From positions 1-35,525 of the forward strand of contig DATKLX010000224.1 of assembly GCA_035542155.1 (NCBI GenBank): a stretch of DNA of 35,525 bases, in the 5' to 3' direction. The translations under genes and the position numbers were made by a program. The notes below the pieces were generated by a model. The model was not told the origin of the DNA. It ran no database searches and saw nothing but the letters and a program-made list of their open reading frames with translations. The stretch comes from DATKLX01 sp035542155 (GTDB taxonomy: Bacteria > Chloroflexota > Anaerolineae > Anaerolineales > Anaerolineaceae). Shown here piece after piece: positions 7,219 to 14,770 of the stretch. Numbering within the stretch: position 1 is the stretch's first letter; each line of letters starts with the position of its first letter.

Positions 7219-8592
7219 TTACGCAGGAATATTCACCTGCGGCAGGCGCGAACGGATCGCTTCCACCTCTGTTTCCGGATAGTCAAAATCTTCCAGTTGG
7301 CCAACGAGATAGGCCTGGTAAGCGGTCAGGTCGAAGTTACCATGACCGGAAAGATTGAATAGGATAACCCGTTTTTCCCCCTTGGCTTTGGCGTCCAGCG
7401 CTTCGTCAATCGCGCCGCGAATGGCATGCGCCGATTCTGGCGCGGGTAAGATACCCTCGGTGTGGGCGAACTGTACTGCGGCCTCGAAGGTAGCTACCTG
7501 GGGAACAGCGACCGCCTCGAAATAACCGGCGTCGTAGAGCGAGCAGATCTGTGGGGACATACCGTGGTAGCGCAGGCCCCCGGCGTGGATGGCCGGCGGC
7601 ACGAATGAATGGCCCAGCGTGTGCATCTTGACGATGGGCGCCATCTGCGCGGTATCGCCGAAATCGAAGGCATAAATTCCTTTTGTCAATGAAGGCGCCG
7701 CAGTTGGCTCGACCGCCAGCAGGCGGGTGCGCTGACCTTCGAGGAGGTTCTGGCGCAGGAACGGAAACGCAATTCCACCAAAATTCGAGCCGCCGCCCAC
7801 ACAGCCAATGACCACGTCTGGATACTCCCCGGCCAGATCCATCTGCTTGAGGGCCTCTTCTCCGATCACTGTTTGGTGGAGGAGCACGTGGTGAAATACC
7901 GATCCCAGGCTGTATTTCTTCTTCCCACCCGAGGTAGCGGCCGCCTCAACCGCTTCGGAGATCGCGATCCCCAATGAGCCGGCACTGGCCGGATTTTCAG
8001 CAAGGATGGCCCGCCCTGCATTCGTACGGTCGCTTGGGCTGGCGTACACCTGCGCCCTATACGTTTCCATCAAGATTCGCCGGTACGGTTTCTGCTCGTA
8101 GGATACCTTGACCATATAGACTTCCAGGTCCAGATCAAAGAATTTACATGCCATCGCCAGCGCCGATCCCCACTGGCCTGCTCCCGTCTCCGTGGTCAGC
8201 GCGTGAACGCCGGCCTTCTTATTGTAATAAGCCTGGGCGACGGCGGTATTGGTTTTATGGCTGCCGGATGGAGAAACTCCCTCATACTTGTAATAGATAT
8301 GAGCCGGGGTCTCCAGAGCTTTTTCCAATCTGCGCGCCCGGATCAATGGGGTCGGGCGCCACATCTTATAAATCTCGCGGACCTCCTCGGGGATTTCAAT
8401 GTAACGCTCGGTGCTGATCACCTGCTGAATCAGATCCATTGGGAAGAGGACGCTCAAGAAATCCGGGGTGACCGGCTCATGAGTCCCCGGATGCAGGACG
8501 GGCGTGGGCGGGACCGGGTTATCCGCGTTGACGTTGTACCAGTAGCGGGGAACATCATCTTCTCCTAATAAGAAACGGGTTTGATCGGACAT
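7219..8592 (-). CDS. trpB2: Tryptophan synthase beta-like protein, TrpB2 type
   Basis: PLP enzyme of 457 residues that condenses indole with serine to tryptophan. The PLP lysine is Lys113 in GSHKTN, the phosphate-binding loop is GCVGGGSNFGG, and ETGAGQWG is conserved. Length above 440 residues and the N-terminal extension (RYWYNVNADNP, then PTPLIRARRLE) place it in the TrpB2 group rather than the roughly 400-residue TrpB1 that pairs with TrpA. No trpA or other trp biosynthesis gene is nearby, so a stand-alone role, for example salvage of free indole, fits best; serine deamination has also been discussed for the group. AGGAGG lies about seven bases before the ATG. It follows trpS by 43 bp without a terminator, so it should lie under the same T-box control. 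The pairing of trpS with trpB2 is itself support for a tryptophan-related function. Confidence 0.93.
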   Translation of the reverse strand: MSDQTRFLLGEDDVPRYWYNVNADNPVPPTPVLHPGTHEPVTPDFLSVLFPMDLIQQVISTERYIEIPEEVREIYKMWRPTPLIRARRLEKALETPAHIYYKYEGVSPSGSHKTNTAVAQAYYNKKAGVHALTTETGAGQWGSALAMACKFFDLDLEVYMVKVSYEQKPYRRILMETYRAQVYASPSDRTNAGRAILAENPASAGSLGIAISEAVEAAATSGGKKKYSLGSVFHHVLLHQTVIGEEALKQMDLAGEYPDVVIGCVGGGSNFGGIAFPFLRQNLLEGQRTRLLAVEPTAAPSLTKGIYAFDFGDTAQMAPIVKMHTLGHSFVPPAIHAGGLRYHGMSPQICSLYDAGYFEAVAVPQVATFEAAVQFAHTEGILPAPESAHAIRGAIDEALDAKAKGEKRVILFNLSGHGNFDLTAYQAYLVGQLEDFDYPETEVEAIRSRLPQVNIPA

Positions 8593-8635
8593 GGGTTTTT
8601 CCTCCTGGTTCTTTTAAGAATTTGATTTGAAAGGA

Positions 8636-9694
8636 TTAGCAAAACGTTCCCATCAGGGGAACCGAGGACTCGGCTGGTTTACGGCCCTTTGAAATCGGCC
8701 CGGAACCGAGACCAAGGCCCATTCGCACCTGAACTTCTTCCAGAGTAGCCTGGGCAACAGTTCTGGCACGCTGCGTCCCTGCCAATAAGATCTCTTCCAG
8801 CTCTTCCGGACGGCGGATCAGTTCCGCCCGGCGAGCGCGGATTGGTGCCAGAGCGGCGTTGACCACATCCGCCAGGCGGTGCTTCATCGTCACATCGCCG
8901 ATTTTTCCAACGCGATAGCGAGCTTTCAGATCCTCCAGCTCAGCCAGGTCCGGGTTGAAGGCGTCCATGTAGGCGAACACCGGGTTGCCTTCAACGTGAC
9001 CAGGGTCGGTCGCCCGTAGCCGGGTCGGGTCGGTGTACATGCTCATCACTTTCTCAGTGGTATCCTCCGGAGTATCGCCGAGAAAGATCGCGTTTCCATA
9101 AGACGTGTGCATGGTGCGGTTGTCGATCCCGGGCAGGCGCGGGTTCTCCGATAGGAGCGCTTCAGGTTCAGGAAAGGTGGGCTGGAAAGTCTGGTTAAAG
9201 CGGCGGGCAATCTCCCGGGTCAGTTCAATGTGAGGCAACTGGTCTTCACCCACCGGGACCGCATTGGCCTTATAGAGCAGGATATCCGCAGCCTGGAGAA
9301 CTGGGTAGGAGAGCAAACCCAGGGATGGCTGCAGGCCCAGGTTTTTGATCTGTTCTTTGTACGTGGGGATCCGCTCGAGCCGGGAAACCGTGACCAGGTT
9401 CGCCAGCAGCACCGCGAGTTGGGTGTGCTGCGGCAGCGCCGACTGCAAGATCAGGGTGGATTTTTGGGGATCGATCCCGCAGGCCAGCCAATCCGCCAGC
9501 ACTTCGAGGGTGCTGGATCTGATCCAGTCGGCATGGGCATAATCCGTGGTCAGTACATGCAAATCGGCGATCAGGAAAAAGCACTCATACTCTTCCTGCA
9601 GGCGAACCCAGTTGCGCAGCGTGCCGATCAGGTGGCCAATGTGGCGAGGGCCCGTTGGGCGATGTCCGGTTAAAATTCGGCCTTTTTCTTTCAT
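8636..9694 (-). CDS. trpS: Tryptophanyl-tRNA synthetase with altered KMSKS loop
   Basis: Class Ic synthetase of 352 residues that charges tRNA-Trp. The HIGH signature is present (HIGH at 18-21 after TGPR), as is the TrpRS-specific PVGEDQLPHIEL. The second catalytic signature, usually KMSKS followed by xGN, reads TMHTS (194-198) in NRTMHTSYGNAIFLGD, so both lysines are replaced by threonine; the flanking sequence is otherwise well conserved, and the codons ACC ATG CAC ACG TCT show no frameshift. The C-terminus carries an unusual Gly/Ser/Lys-rich tail. The gene follows a tryptophan-specific T-box leader and starts 10 bp after its terminator U-tract, with GTGAGGTG just before the ATG; this strongly supports the assignment and argues that the gene is expressed. 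A second canonical TrpRS elsewhere in the genome is possible. Confidence 0.93.
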   Translation of the reverse strand: MKEKGRILTGHRPTGPRHIGHLIGTLRNWVRLQEEYECFFLIADLHVLTTDYAHADWIRSSTLEVLADWLACGIDPQKSTLILQSALPQHTQLAVLLANLVTVSRLERIPTYKEQIKNLGLQPSLGLLSYPVLQAADILLYKANAVPVGEDQLPHIELTREIARRFNQTFQPTFPEPEALLSENPRLPGIDNRTMHTSYGNAIFLGDTPEDTTEKVMSMYTDPTRLRATDPGHVEGNPVFAYMDAFNPDLAELEDLKARYRVGKIGDVTMKHRLADVVNAALAPIRARRAELIRRPEELEEILLAGTQRARTVAQATLEEVQVRMGLGLGSGPISKGRKPAESSVPLMGTFC

Positions 9695-9704
9695 TTCACC
9701 TCAC

Positions 9705-9750
9705 AAAAACAAAAAACGCGCCGGATCTCCCTGCTAGGAGACGGGGCGCG
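9705..9750 (-). terminator. Rho-independent terminator of the T-box leader
   Basis: On the minus strand CGCGCC (9745-9750) pairs with GGCGCG (9717-9722), with an inner GTCTCC/GGAGA pairing and a short loop, then six T, one G and five T (9705-9716). It overlaps the 3' strand of the T-box antiterminator, as the mechanism requires. It is 10 bp before the trpS start codon. Confidence 0.9.
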
Positions 9751-10007
9751 CCCGTGGTGCCACTCCAGTTAGGTGGTTGGGGTAGATTCCCAACCAGCCT
9801 CACTCATTTCGGGTACGGCTCTATAAGAGATAATACCCTTTGCCTGTTAACGGAGGCCCTTCCGGCACAGGCTAATCCCTCGGGTAAAGGTTTCACCCTG
9901 CAACTCCGCGGTCCATTCCCTGCTGCCGTTCGGGCAGGCTCTCACCAGGCCCTGCTCTCTGTGCCTCTGGTTCAGCAGATACTAGTCCGCATCAGCGTTT
10001 TTCTATG
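9705..10007 (-). ncRNA. T-box riboswitch, tryptophan-specific
   Basis: About 300-nt leader that reads uncharged tRNA and controls termination before trpS-trpB2. On the minus strand, Stem I shows the S-turn AGTA on its 5' side and GAA followed by the specifier TGG (9913-9915), which is the tryptophan codon. The T-box core reads GAGTGGCACCACGG; its bulge TGGC (9759-9762) can pair with the acceptor GCCA, matching the G discriminator base known for bacterial tRNA-Trp. The antiterminator competes with a GC-rich hairpin followed by a U tract. Specifier, discriminator match and downstream gene all agree. The 5' end is placed from the promoter and is approximate; the internal stems II and IIA/B were not folded. 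Confidence 0.93.
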
Positions 10008-10013
10008 AATCAG

Positions 10014-10041
10014 ATTATATCGATCAGAAATAATTTGTCAA
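10014..10041 (-). promoter_or_regulatory. Strong sigma-70 type promoter of the T-box/trpS/trpB2 unit
   Basis: Minus strand TTGACA (10036-10041), 16-bp spacer, TATAAT (10014-10019): both hexamers are perfect consensus. It begins 7 bp after the stop codon of thyX, so the upstream operon appears to read into this promoter region without an obvious terminator of its own, and the T-box terminator may end both transcripts. Confidence 0.85.
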
Positions 10042-10048
10042 GTAGCAC

Positions 10049-11479
10049 TCATCCGACAAAATTTTGCGCATCCACGCTTTGCCAATCATCTCCACCTTCC
10101 ACGCGGATATAGGCTCCCAGAACTGGATGGACACCGCGGATTTGCTCGGCCATGCGCAGGGCTAGGCGACGCATGGAAAAATGCGCATTCGCCGCCGAGC
10201 GCAGCGAGCAGAGGTGAAAGGCGTTGCGCAAATTTAAAGTCAGCAAAACCCGCCGATAATAACCATTGGGGACAACATAACCGCCCACTGCCGGACTGAG
10301 CCCGGCCAACTTTTCATAAGCATCTCCAGCGCGGTCCATTGCTTCGCGGTAAAAAGATTCCAATCCCGCCTCAACGATCTTTTTTGGAACCGCATACCCG
10401 TTGCGGGTAGTCAGCATCTGAGGGGATTGGGTCATCATGCGGTGCCGTTTCAGCTCGAAATAGGCTCCCTGGTCGACCATCACGTCGAACGTATAGGTTG
10501 TATGTTCCAGCTCTCGCAGCGGGGAATCAAACTCACCTGCCCCAGCAAGGAGAATATCAGCCAGCCTGAGGCGTTCCGCGGGACTGGCCTGGCGGACAGA
10601 CTGCAGCGCTTCGCTGAAACCTATCTCTCCAAAGCGGTAGAGTGCTGCCGCCAGCACGGTTTCCTCACCTGCAGGGTCGTAATCGACCAGACAGCACCAG
10701 TCCTCCGGGGAAAATTGCGGGCCTTTCGCAGGCTGGATTCGGGGCGCCTCCTCAGATAGGGCTGTATATGCATTTTTCAGATATGGGACCTCGTGGGCAT
10801 ACTTCACCAGGGTGGGTACTTCCTGTTGGGCCACGTGCTTGATCTCAGCGCCAATCTCGCGCACCTCCTCCAATGGGTGCGAGAGAAGCTTGCATATGGC
10901 GTGTTCGAGAACTCGTGCATTGGCGGTCATCCCCAGATTGGCCAGCGAGCTGGCCGGCAGGAGGTAGCGGCACACGTCGACATACTGAACCCGGATTCGC
11001 CGATCCCAGGCAGCCTCGCTTTCGCCATCCCACTGTGGAAATCCACGGGCAATCACCGCGTGAACGGCGGGCAGCGCCTGCTGGTACGCCGCGAACAGAG
11101 CCTGGCATGTTTCCTGATAAACTTGCTCAAGGTGTGAGCCATGCAGCTCCTTGGGAATATAGTAGGCATCTGGGTTCCATTTCTGGTAACGGGTTGACTT
11201 TTCCGTATAGGAAGCCAGGCGGTTCGATTCCAGGGTCTCGATCGCCAGCCTGGAGACATTTTCGATCGCGATGTGCAGCACGGCATGTTCCGCAACCGAG
11301 GAATGGCCGTACCCGACTACCCATTTTTCATGGAACTGGGCGCTTTTTTCATCCGTCAGCTCGGCGGCAATATCCCGAAACGATTCAGGGGAACGGGAAG
11401 TTTTAGCAAATGCAACGGCGATCGTTTCTGGCCGCAGCTCCTGGGGATTTAGAAGATAAATTTGGCGGTTAGAATTCAT
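10049..11479 (-). CDS. thyX: Double-length ThyX-like (flavin-dependent thymidylate synthase family) protein
   Basis: A 476-residue protein, about twice the usual 220-250 of ThyX, which makes dTMP from dUMP with FAD, NADPH and methylene-tetrahydrofolate. Two ThyX-like halves are visible. Half 1 has GHSSVAEH (58-65), RLASYTEKSTRY (87-98, a variant of RHRxxSxNExSxRY with His to Leu and Asn to Thr) and the later NARVLEH segment. Half 2 has RHRMMTQSPQMLT (345-357), which keeps RHR but lacks the S..NE..RY part, plus LNLRNAFHL. Each half therefore lacks different signature residues. The start at 11479 is used because it follows a GAGGGAG site and an upstream in-frame ATG would add 19 unrelated residues. 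It overlaps the ribF 3' end by 11 bp; RibF supplies FAD. Whether it is a catalytic thymidylate synthase or a derived relative is not settled. Confidence 0.8.
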   Translation of the reverse strand: MNSNRQIYLLNPQELRPETIAVAFAKTSRSPESFRDIAAELTDEKSAQFHEKWVVGYGHSSVAEHAVLHIAIENVSRLAIETLESNRLASYTEKSTRYQKWNPDAYYIPKELHGSHLEQVYQETCQALFAAYQQALPAVHAVIARGFPQWDGESEAAWDRRIRVQYVDVCRYLLPASSLANLGMTANARVLEHAICKLLSHPLEEVREIGAEIKHVAQQEVPTLVKYAHEVPYLKNAYTALSEEAPRIQPAKGPQFSPEDWCCLVDYDPAGEETVLAAALYRFGEIGFSEALQSVRQASPAERLRLADILLAGAGEFDSPLRELEHTTYTFDVMVDQGAYFELKRHRMMTQSPQMLTTRNGYAVPKKIVEAGLESFYREAMDRAGDAYEKLAGLSPAVGGYVVPNGYYRRVLLTLNLRNAFHLCSLRSAANAHFSMRRLALRMAEQIRGVHPVLGAYIRVEGGDDWQSVDAQNFVG

Positions 11480-12398
11480 GGGTAAGGCTCCCTCGCGCAC
11501 GCTCGATGTCTTGCCGAATCTGAGAAAGTAATGCATCTACCGAAGGAAATTTTCGCTCTCCTCGTAAATACTCGACAAATTCTACTCGCACCTTCTTGCC
11601 GTACAGATCCTGATCGAAATCGAGGATCAGGGTTTCCACACGCGGCTGTTGCGGCTGGTTTTCAAACGTGGGTCGTACACCTATATTGGTCACGGATGGG
11701 TGGCGCTGGCCATCGACCGTCGTCCAGGTTGCGTATACCCCAATCGCCGGGATCACCTGCTCAGGCCAGACATCCAGGTTGGCGGTTGGAATCCCGATCG
11801 ACCTTCCTCGTCCATCTCCGTGCATCACAGGGCCCTCTACTGAATAGCAGCGGTTTAACATACGGTTCGCCCTGTCGATTTCCCCTTTCGTAAGGGCAGC
11901 TCGGATCAGGCTGGAAGAGATAGCCTCCTCATTGATTTTTACCGGGGGCGTTACCACGAGCTGATAACCATAAATGTCCCCGAATAGGCGTAAGGTAGAA
12001 ATATCCCCTTCGCGGCCGCGGCCTAAGGCAAAATTGAAACCCACCCACAATTGCTTCATTCCAAGCCGGGAGCTCAAGGATGCGATGAAATCTTTTGCCG
12101 GAGTGGTTGAGAGCTCCCTAGTGAATTTGAGGGTAATGATAGTGTCAATCCCGAGAGCGCCGATCAGCTCAGCCCGCTCATCCGGAGTGGTGAGATAAAT
12201 TGCGTCCTGGTTGCCGCGCAAAACTACCGAAGGATGTGGGAAAAAAGTGACCAATACCGCGGGGAGATTTTGCGCGTGAGCGCCTGCCACCAGTCTGGCG
12301 ACGATTTCCTGATGCGCGCGGTGAACCCCATCAAATGACCCGATGGTAACCCAGCTCGCATCCAGGTGAATCTGATCCAGAGAGGATAGATGCTGCAT
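11469..12398 (-). CDS. ribF: Bifunctional riboflavin kinase / FAD synthetase
   Basis: A 309-residue RibF, normal length, that phosphorylates riboflavin to FMN and adenylylates FMN to FAD in the cytosol. The N-terminal FAD synthetase module shows IGSFDGVHRAHQ and VTFFPHP, then the ISSSLIR signature. The C-terminal riboflavin kinase module shows GRGRSIGIPTANL and TNIGVRPTF. It lies 44 bp after truB, and its 3' end overlaps the start of the ThyX-like gene by 11 bp, suggesting translational coupling of FAD supply to an FAD enzyme. No good ribosome binding site precedes the ATG at 12398, unlike most operon members. Confidence 0.95.
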   Translation of the reverse strand: MQHLSSLDQIHLDASWVTIGSFDGVHRAHQEIVARLVAGAHAQNLPAVLVTFFPHPSVVLRGNQDAIYLTTPDERAELIGALGIDTIITLKFTRELSTTPAKDFIASLSSRLGMKQLWVGFNFALGRGREGDISTLRLFGDIYGYQLVVTPPVKINEEAISSSLIRAALTKGEIDRANRMLNRCYSVEGPVMHGDGRGRSIGIPTANLDVWPEQVIPAIGVYATWTTVDGQRHPSVTNIGVRPTFENQPQQPRVETLILDFDQDLYGKKVRVEFVEYLRGERKFPSVDALLSQIRQDIERARGSLTHEF

Positions 12399-12442
12399 TG
12401 GTAATGGGAGCTTAATGATTTAAAAATGGGATGGAGGCCATG

Positions 12443-13351
12443 TCAGGAGAAGAAAACCTTTCGCGGTTGCCACTCATGAGTCTCAGTATCGATCTCCATC
12501 AAAGCAACCAGCTCTCCTTGCTGGCTGATCCCTCTCGCCCAACCCGAGGAGCCTGATTCGGCGGGTACACGGTGCCCATGCCGGATCGCTTCAACCTGTT
12601 CTACCTCCAGTTCGACAGCCGGCCAATCGGAAAGAGCTTCGGCAGCCGGGATCAGGTACTGGTACCAGTTTCCTGCTTCAAAGGCCTCACGGAGCTTGCG
12701 CAGCGGCACCGCATCGCGTAGGGTAAACCGCCCGCTTTTGGTCCGGCGCAGTCCGACCAGATGAGCGCCGCAACCAAGAATGTTGCCCAGATCGTGAGCC
12801 AGGGAGCGGACGTATGTTCCCGAGGAACAGTACACGTCGATCACTGCTTCCGGCGGAGCCCATTCGAGCAGCTCAAGGTTGTATACTTTGATTTTCCGTG
12901 GCTGCAGATCGACCTCTTCACCTTCACGCGCCATTTCATAAGCCTTACGACCTTTGACTTTCACCGCAGAGTAAGGCGGCGGAACCTGCTCAATCTCCCC
13001 GATGAATTGACTCAGGGCGGCTTCGAACTGTTCCTCGCTGATATTGACCGGAGAAGAGCTGGTGACATGGCCGTCTGCATCATATGTATCTGTGCTTGCC
13101 CCTAGCCGGATGATTGCCTGGTAGCGTTTGTCTGACGCCGACACGTACTCGCTCAACCGGACAGCCGGACCAATCAGGATGACCAAAACGCCGGAAGCGC
13201 GGGGATCTAACGTACCGGTATGGCCCGCACGGCGAATATTGGTTCCTTTCCGGATAATCTGAACAACCTCATGTGAGGTCAATCCTACCGGTTTGTCGAC
13301 GACCAGGACACCGGAAATGGCGTTTTTGATATCGAAACTACTGTTGTCCAT
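12443..13351 (-). CDS. truB: tRNA pseudouridine-55 synthase
   Basis: TruB of 302 residues converts U55 of the T loop of tRNAs to pseudouridine. The catalytic aspartate is Asp49 in GHTGTLDPRASGVL; the N-terminal GVLVVDKPVGLTSHEVV, the YSAVKVKGRKAYEMAR segment and CSSGTYVRSLAHDLG are all family hallmarks. The remaining C-terminal 80 residues match the PUA-like end in position but are divergent. GGGGAG lies before the ATG. It sits between nrnA and ribF, the order seen in many Gram-positive and Chloroflexi nusA operons. Confidence 0.95.
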   Translation of the reverse strand: MDNSSFDIKNAISGVLVVDKPVGLTSHEVVQIIRKGTNIRRAGHTGTLDPRASGVLVILIGPAVRLSEYVSASDKRYQAIIRLGASTDTYDADGHVTSSSPVNISEEQFEAALSQFIGEIEQVPPPYSAVKVKGRKAYEMAREGEEVDLQPRKIKVYNLELLEWAPPEAVIDVYCSSGTYVRSLAHDLGNILGCGAHLVGLRRTKSGRFTLRDAVPLRKLREAFEAGNWYQYLIPAAEALSDWPAVELEVEQVEAIRHGHRVPAESGSSGWARGISQQGELVALMEIDTETHEWQPRKVFFS

Positions 13352-13405
13352 AATCTACACTCCCCATGACGATTAACCACGATCCGGTCCGCAAAACGAA
13401 ACCTG

Positions 13406-14380
13406 TTAAGATCTGGGATGATTTCCGTTCTCGAGATATTTTACCGTAGCATCCAGAACCTGTTCTTGAACTTCTACCAACGTTCCTTGAACTTCAGCCC
13501 CGGCCGCTGCGATATGTCCACCCCCACCAAACTTTAATGCCAGTTGCGAAACGTCAAACCCTGGGATCGCCCGCCAGCTAACTTTCACTTTATTGCCCCT
13601 TTGCTCAACAAAAATGATCGCCACATCCACGTCGGTAATCGCCGAAAGAAGATTGACCAGATCGGCGTCATCATTGCCAGGGTACGCGACCGTTTCTCGA
13701 TCAGCCAGGGTCAGGCTGGTCCAGATCAACCTTCCGCGGCGTTGCAGGCGCGAAAGGCCAGCTCCCCAATATTGGGCAGCCGGATAGGAACGGCGCATCA
13801 AGGAAAGGCTGTAAAGCTCCGGCAGATCCGCGCCGCGTTCCATCAGATTGGCGGCGATGCGCAGAGCCTCGGGATTCATGTTGGAAGTCCTGAAACCCAG
13901 GGTGTCGCTGATCAAACCGGTTAATAATGCTGAGGCAACATCCGGGCTGATGGGAAATTCCCATTGCTCTAAATGCCGGGCCAGGATGGTCGTCGTCGAA
14001 ACGGCGTCCGCATCTACCAGATTCAAAGCGGCGTACTCCAGGTTGGTGACGTGGTGATCGATGTTGACGTCCGGGGCGCGTAGTCCCGAAAGGGCGTCGC
14101 CAATGCGAGCCAGATCTGAAGAGTCCAGGACAATGATGAGATCAAACTCGCCCTCCGCGCGTTTTTTAATCTGATCGCTGCCGACCAGATAGCGGATTGA
14201 GCTCGGCACGCCATCGGAAAGGACCATCTGGACGTTCTTGCCAGCCTCGCGCAAAGCCAGCCCCAGACCCAGAATCGAGCCAATCGCATCGCCGTCCGGG
14301 CGGACGTGAGAGACGACGAGGATTTGATGAGCCTCCCTCAGTTTCTGGCCTACAGCCAGGGCGACTTCCTTATTCTCCAT
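13406..14380 (-). CDS. nrnA: DHH family phosphoesterase, NrnA-like (oligoribonuclease / pAp phosphatase)
   Basis: A 324-residue DHH-DHHA1 protein that degrades short oligoribonucleotides and can dephosphorylate pAp. Metal-binding motifs are visible in order: SHVRPDGDAIG (His25, Asp29, Asp31), VLDSSD, the name-giving DHH in NIDHHVTN, and the C-terminal GGGGHIAAAGA of DHHA1. GGAGAAAG precedes the ATG, which lies inside the 3' end of rbfA (11-bp overlap), so the two genes are coupled. Position between rbfA and truB is the classical nrnA location. Cyclic dinucleotide break-down products (for example pApA) are known NrnA-type substrates, relevant to the c-di-AMP receptors at 29024. Confidence 0.92.
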   Translation of the reverse strand: MENKEVALAVGQKLREAHQILVVSHVRPDGDAIGSILGLGLALREAGKNVQMVLSDGVPSSIRYLVGSDQIKKRAEGEFDLIIVLDSSDLARIGDALSGLRAPDVNIDHHVTNLEYAALNLVDADAVSTTTILARHLEQWEFPISPDVASALLTGLISDTLGFRTSNMNPEALRIAANLMERGADLPELYSLSLMRRSYPAAQYWGAGLSRLQRRGRLIWTSLTLADRETVAYPGNDDADLVNLLSAITDVDVAIIFVEQRGNKVKVSWRAIPGFDVSQLALKFGGGGHIAAAGAEVQGTLVEVQEQVLDATVKYLENGNHPRS

Positions 14381-14756
14381 CTTTCTCCGAAGAATCAGAT
14401 GATTTTGCGGATTGTTCGCGTAAATCAGCCAGCAGCTTCTCGATATGATCAGCGTGCTCGGGAGTTGGGTCCCAATGGAACCTCAGGCGAGGAAAGGATC
14501 TCAACTCCACTTTTGACGCCAGTTCATGACGCAGAAAGCCGCTGGCATGCTCCAATCCAGCCAGAATCTCCGCAGATCGAACCGTGCCTTCCACTGCCGA
14601 TACGTAAATATCGGCATAGGCCAGCTCACGATCAACGGTCACATCTGTGATGGAAATTCCTTCCAATCGGGGATCGCTGATCTTATAGATCACCATCTCT
14701 GCCAATTCCTGGCGGATTCGATCCGCGATTCTTTGCAAGCGTAATTTCGATGGCAT
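14370..14756 (-). CDS. rbfA: 30S ribosome-binding factor A
   Basis: RbfA of 128 residues, a KH-fold protein that binds the 30S subunit during late 16S rRNA maturation. It begins RLQRIADRIRQELAEMV, then ISDPRLEGISITDVTVDRELAYADIYVS (the conserved core), and ends with LRFHWDPTPEHADHIEKLL; these are standard RbfA features. It starts 14 bp after infB and overlaps nrnA by 11 bp. Confidence 0.94.
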   Translation of the reverse strand: MPSKLRLQRIADRIRQELAEMVIYKISDPRLEGISITDVTVDRELAYADIYVSAVEGTVRSAEILAGLEHASGFLRHELASKVELRSFPRLRFHWDPTPEHADHIEKLLADLREQSAKSSDSSEKDGE

Positions 14757-14770
14757 CCTTTCGTCCTCAG

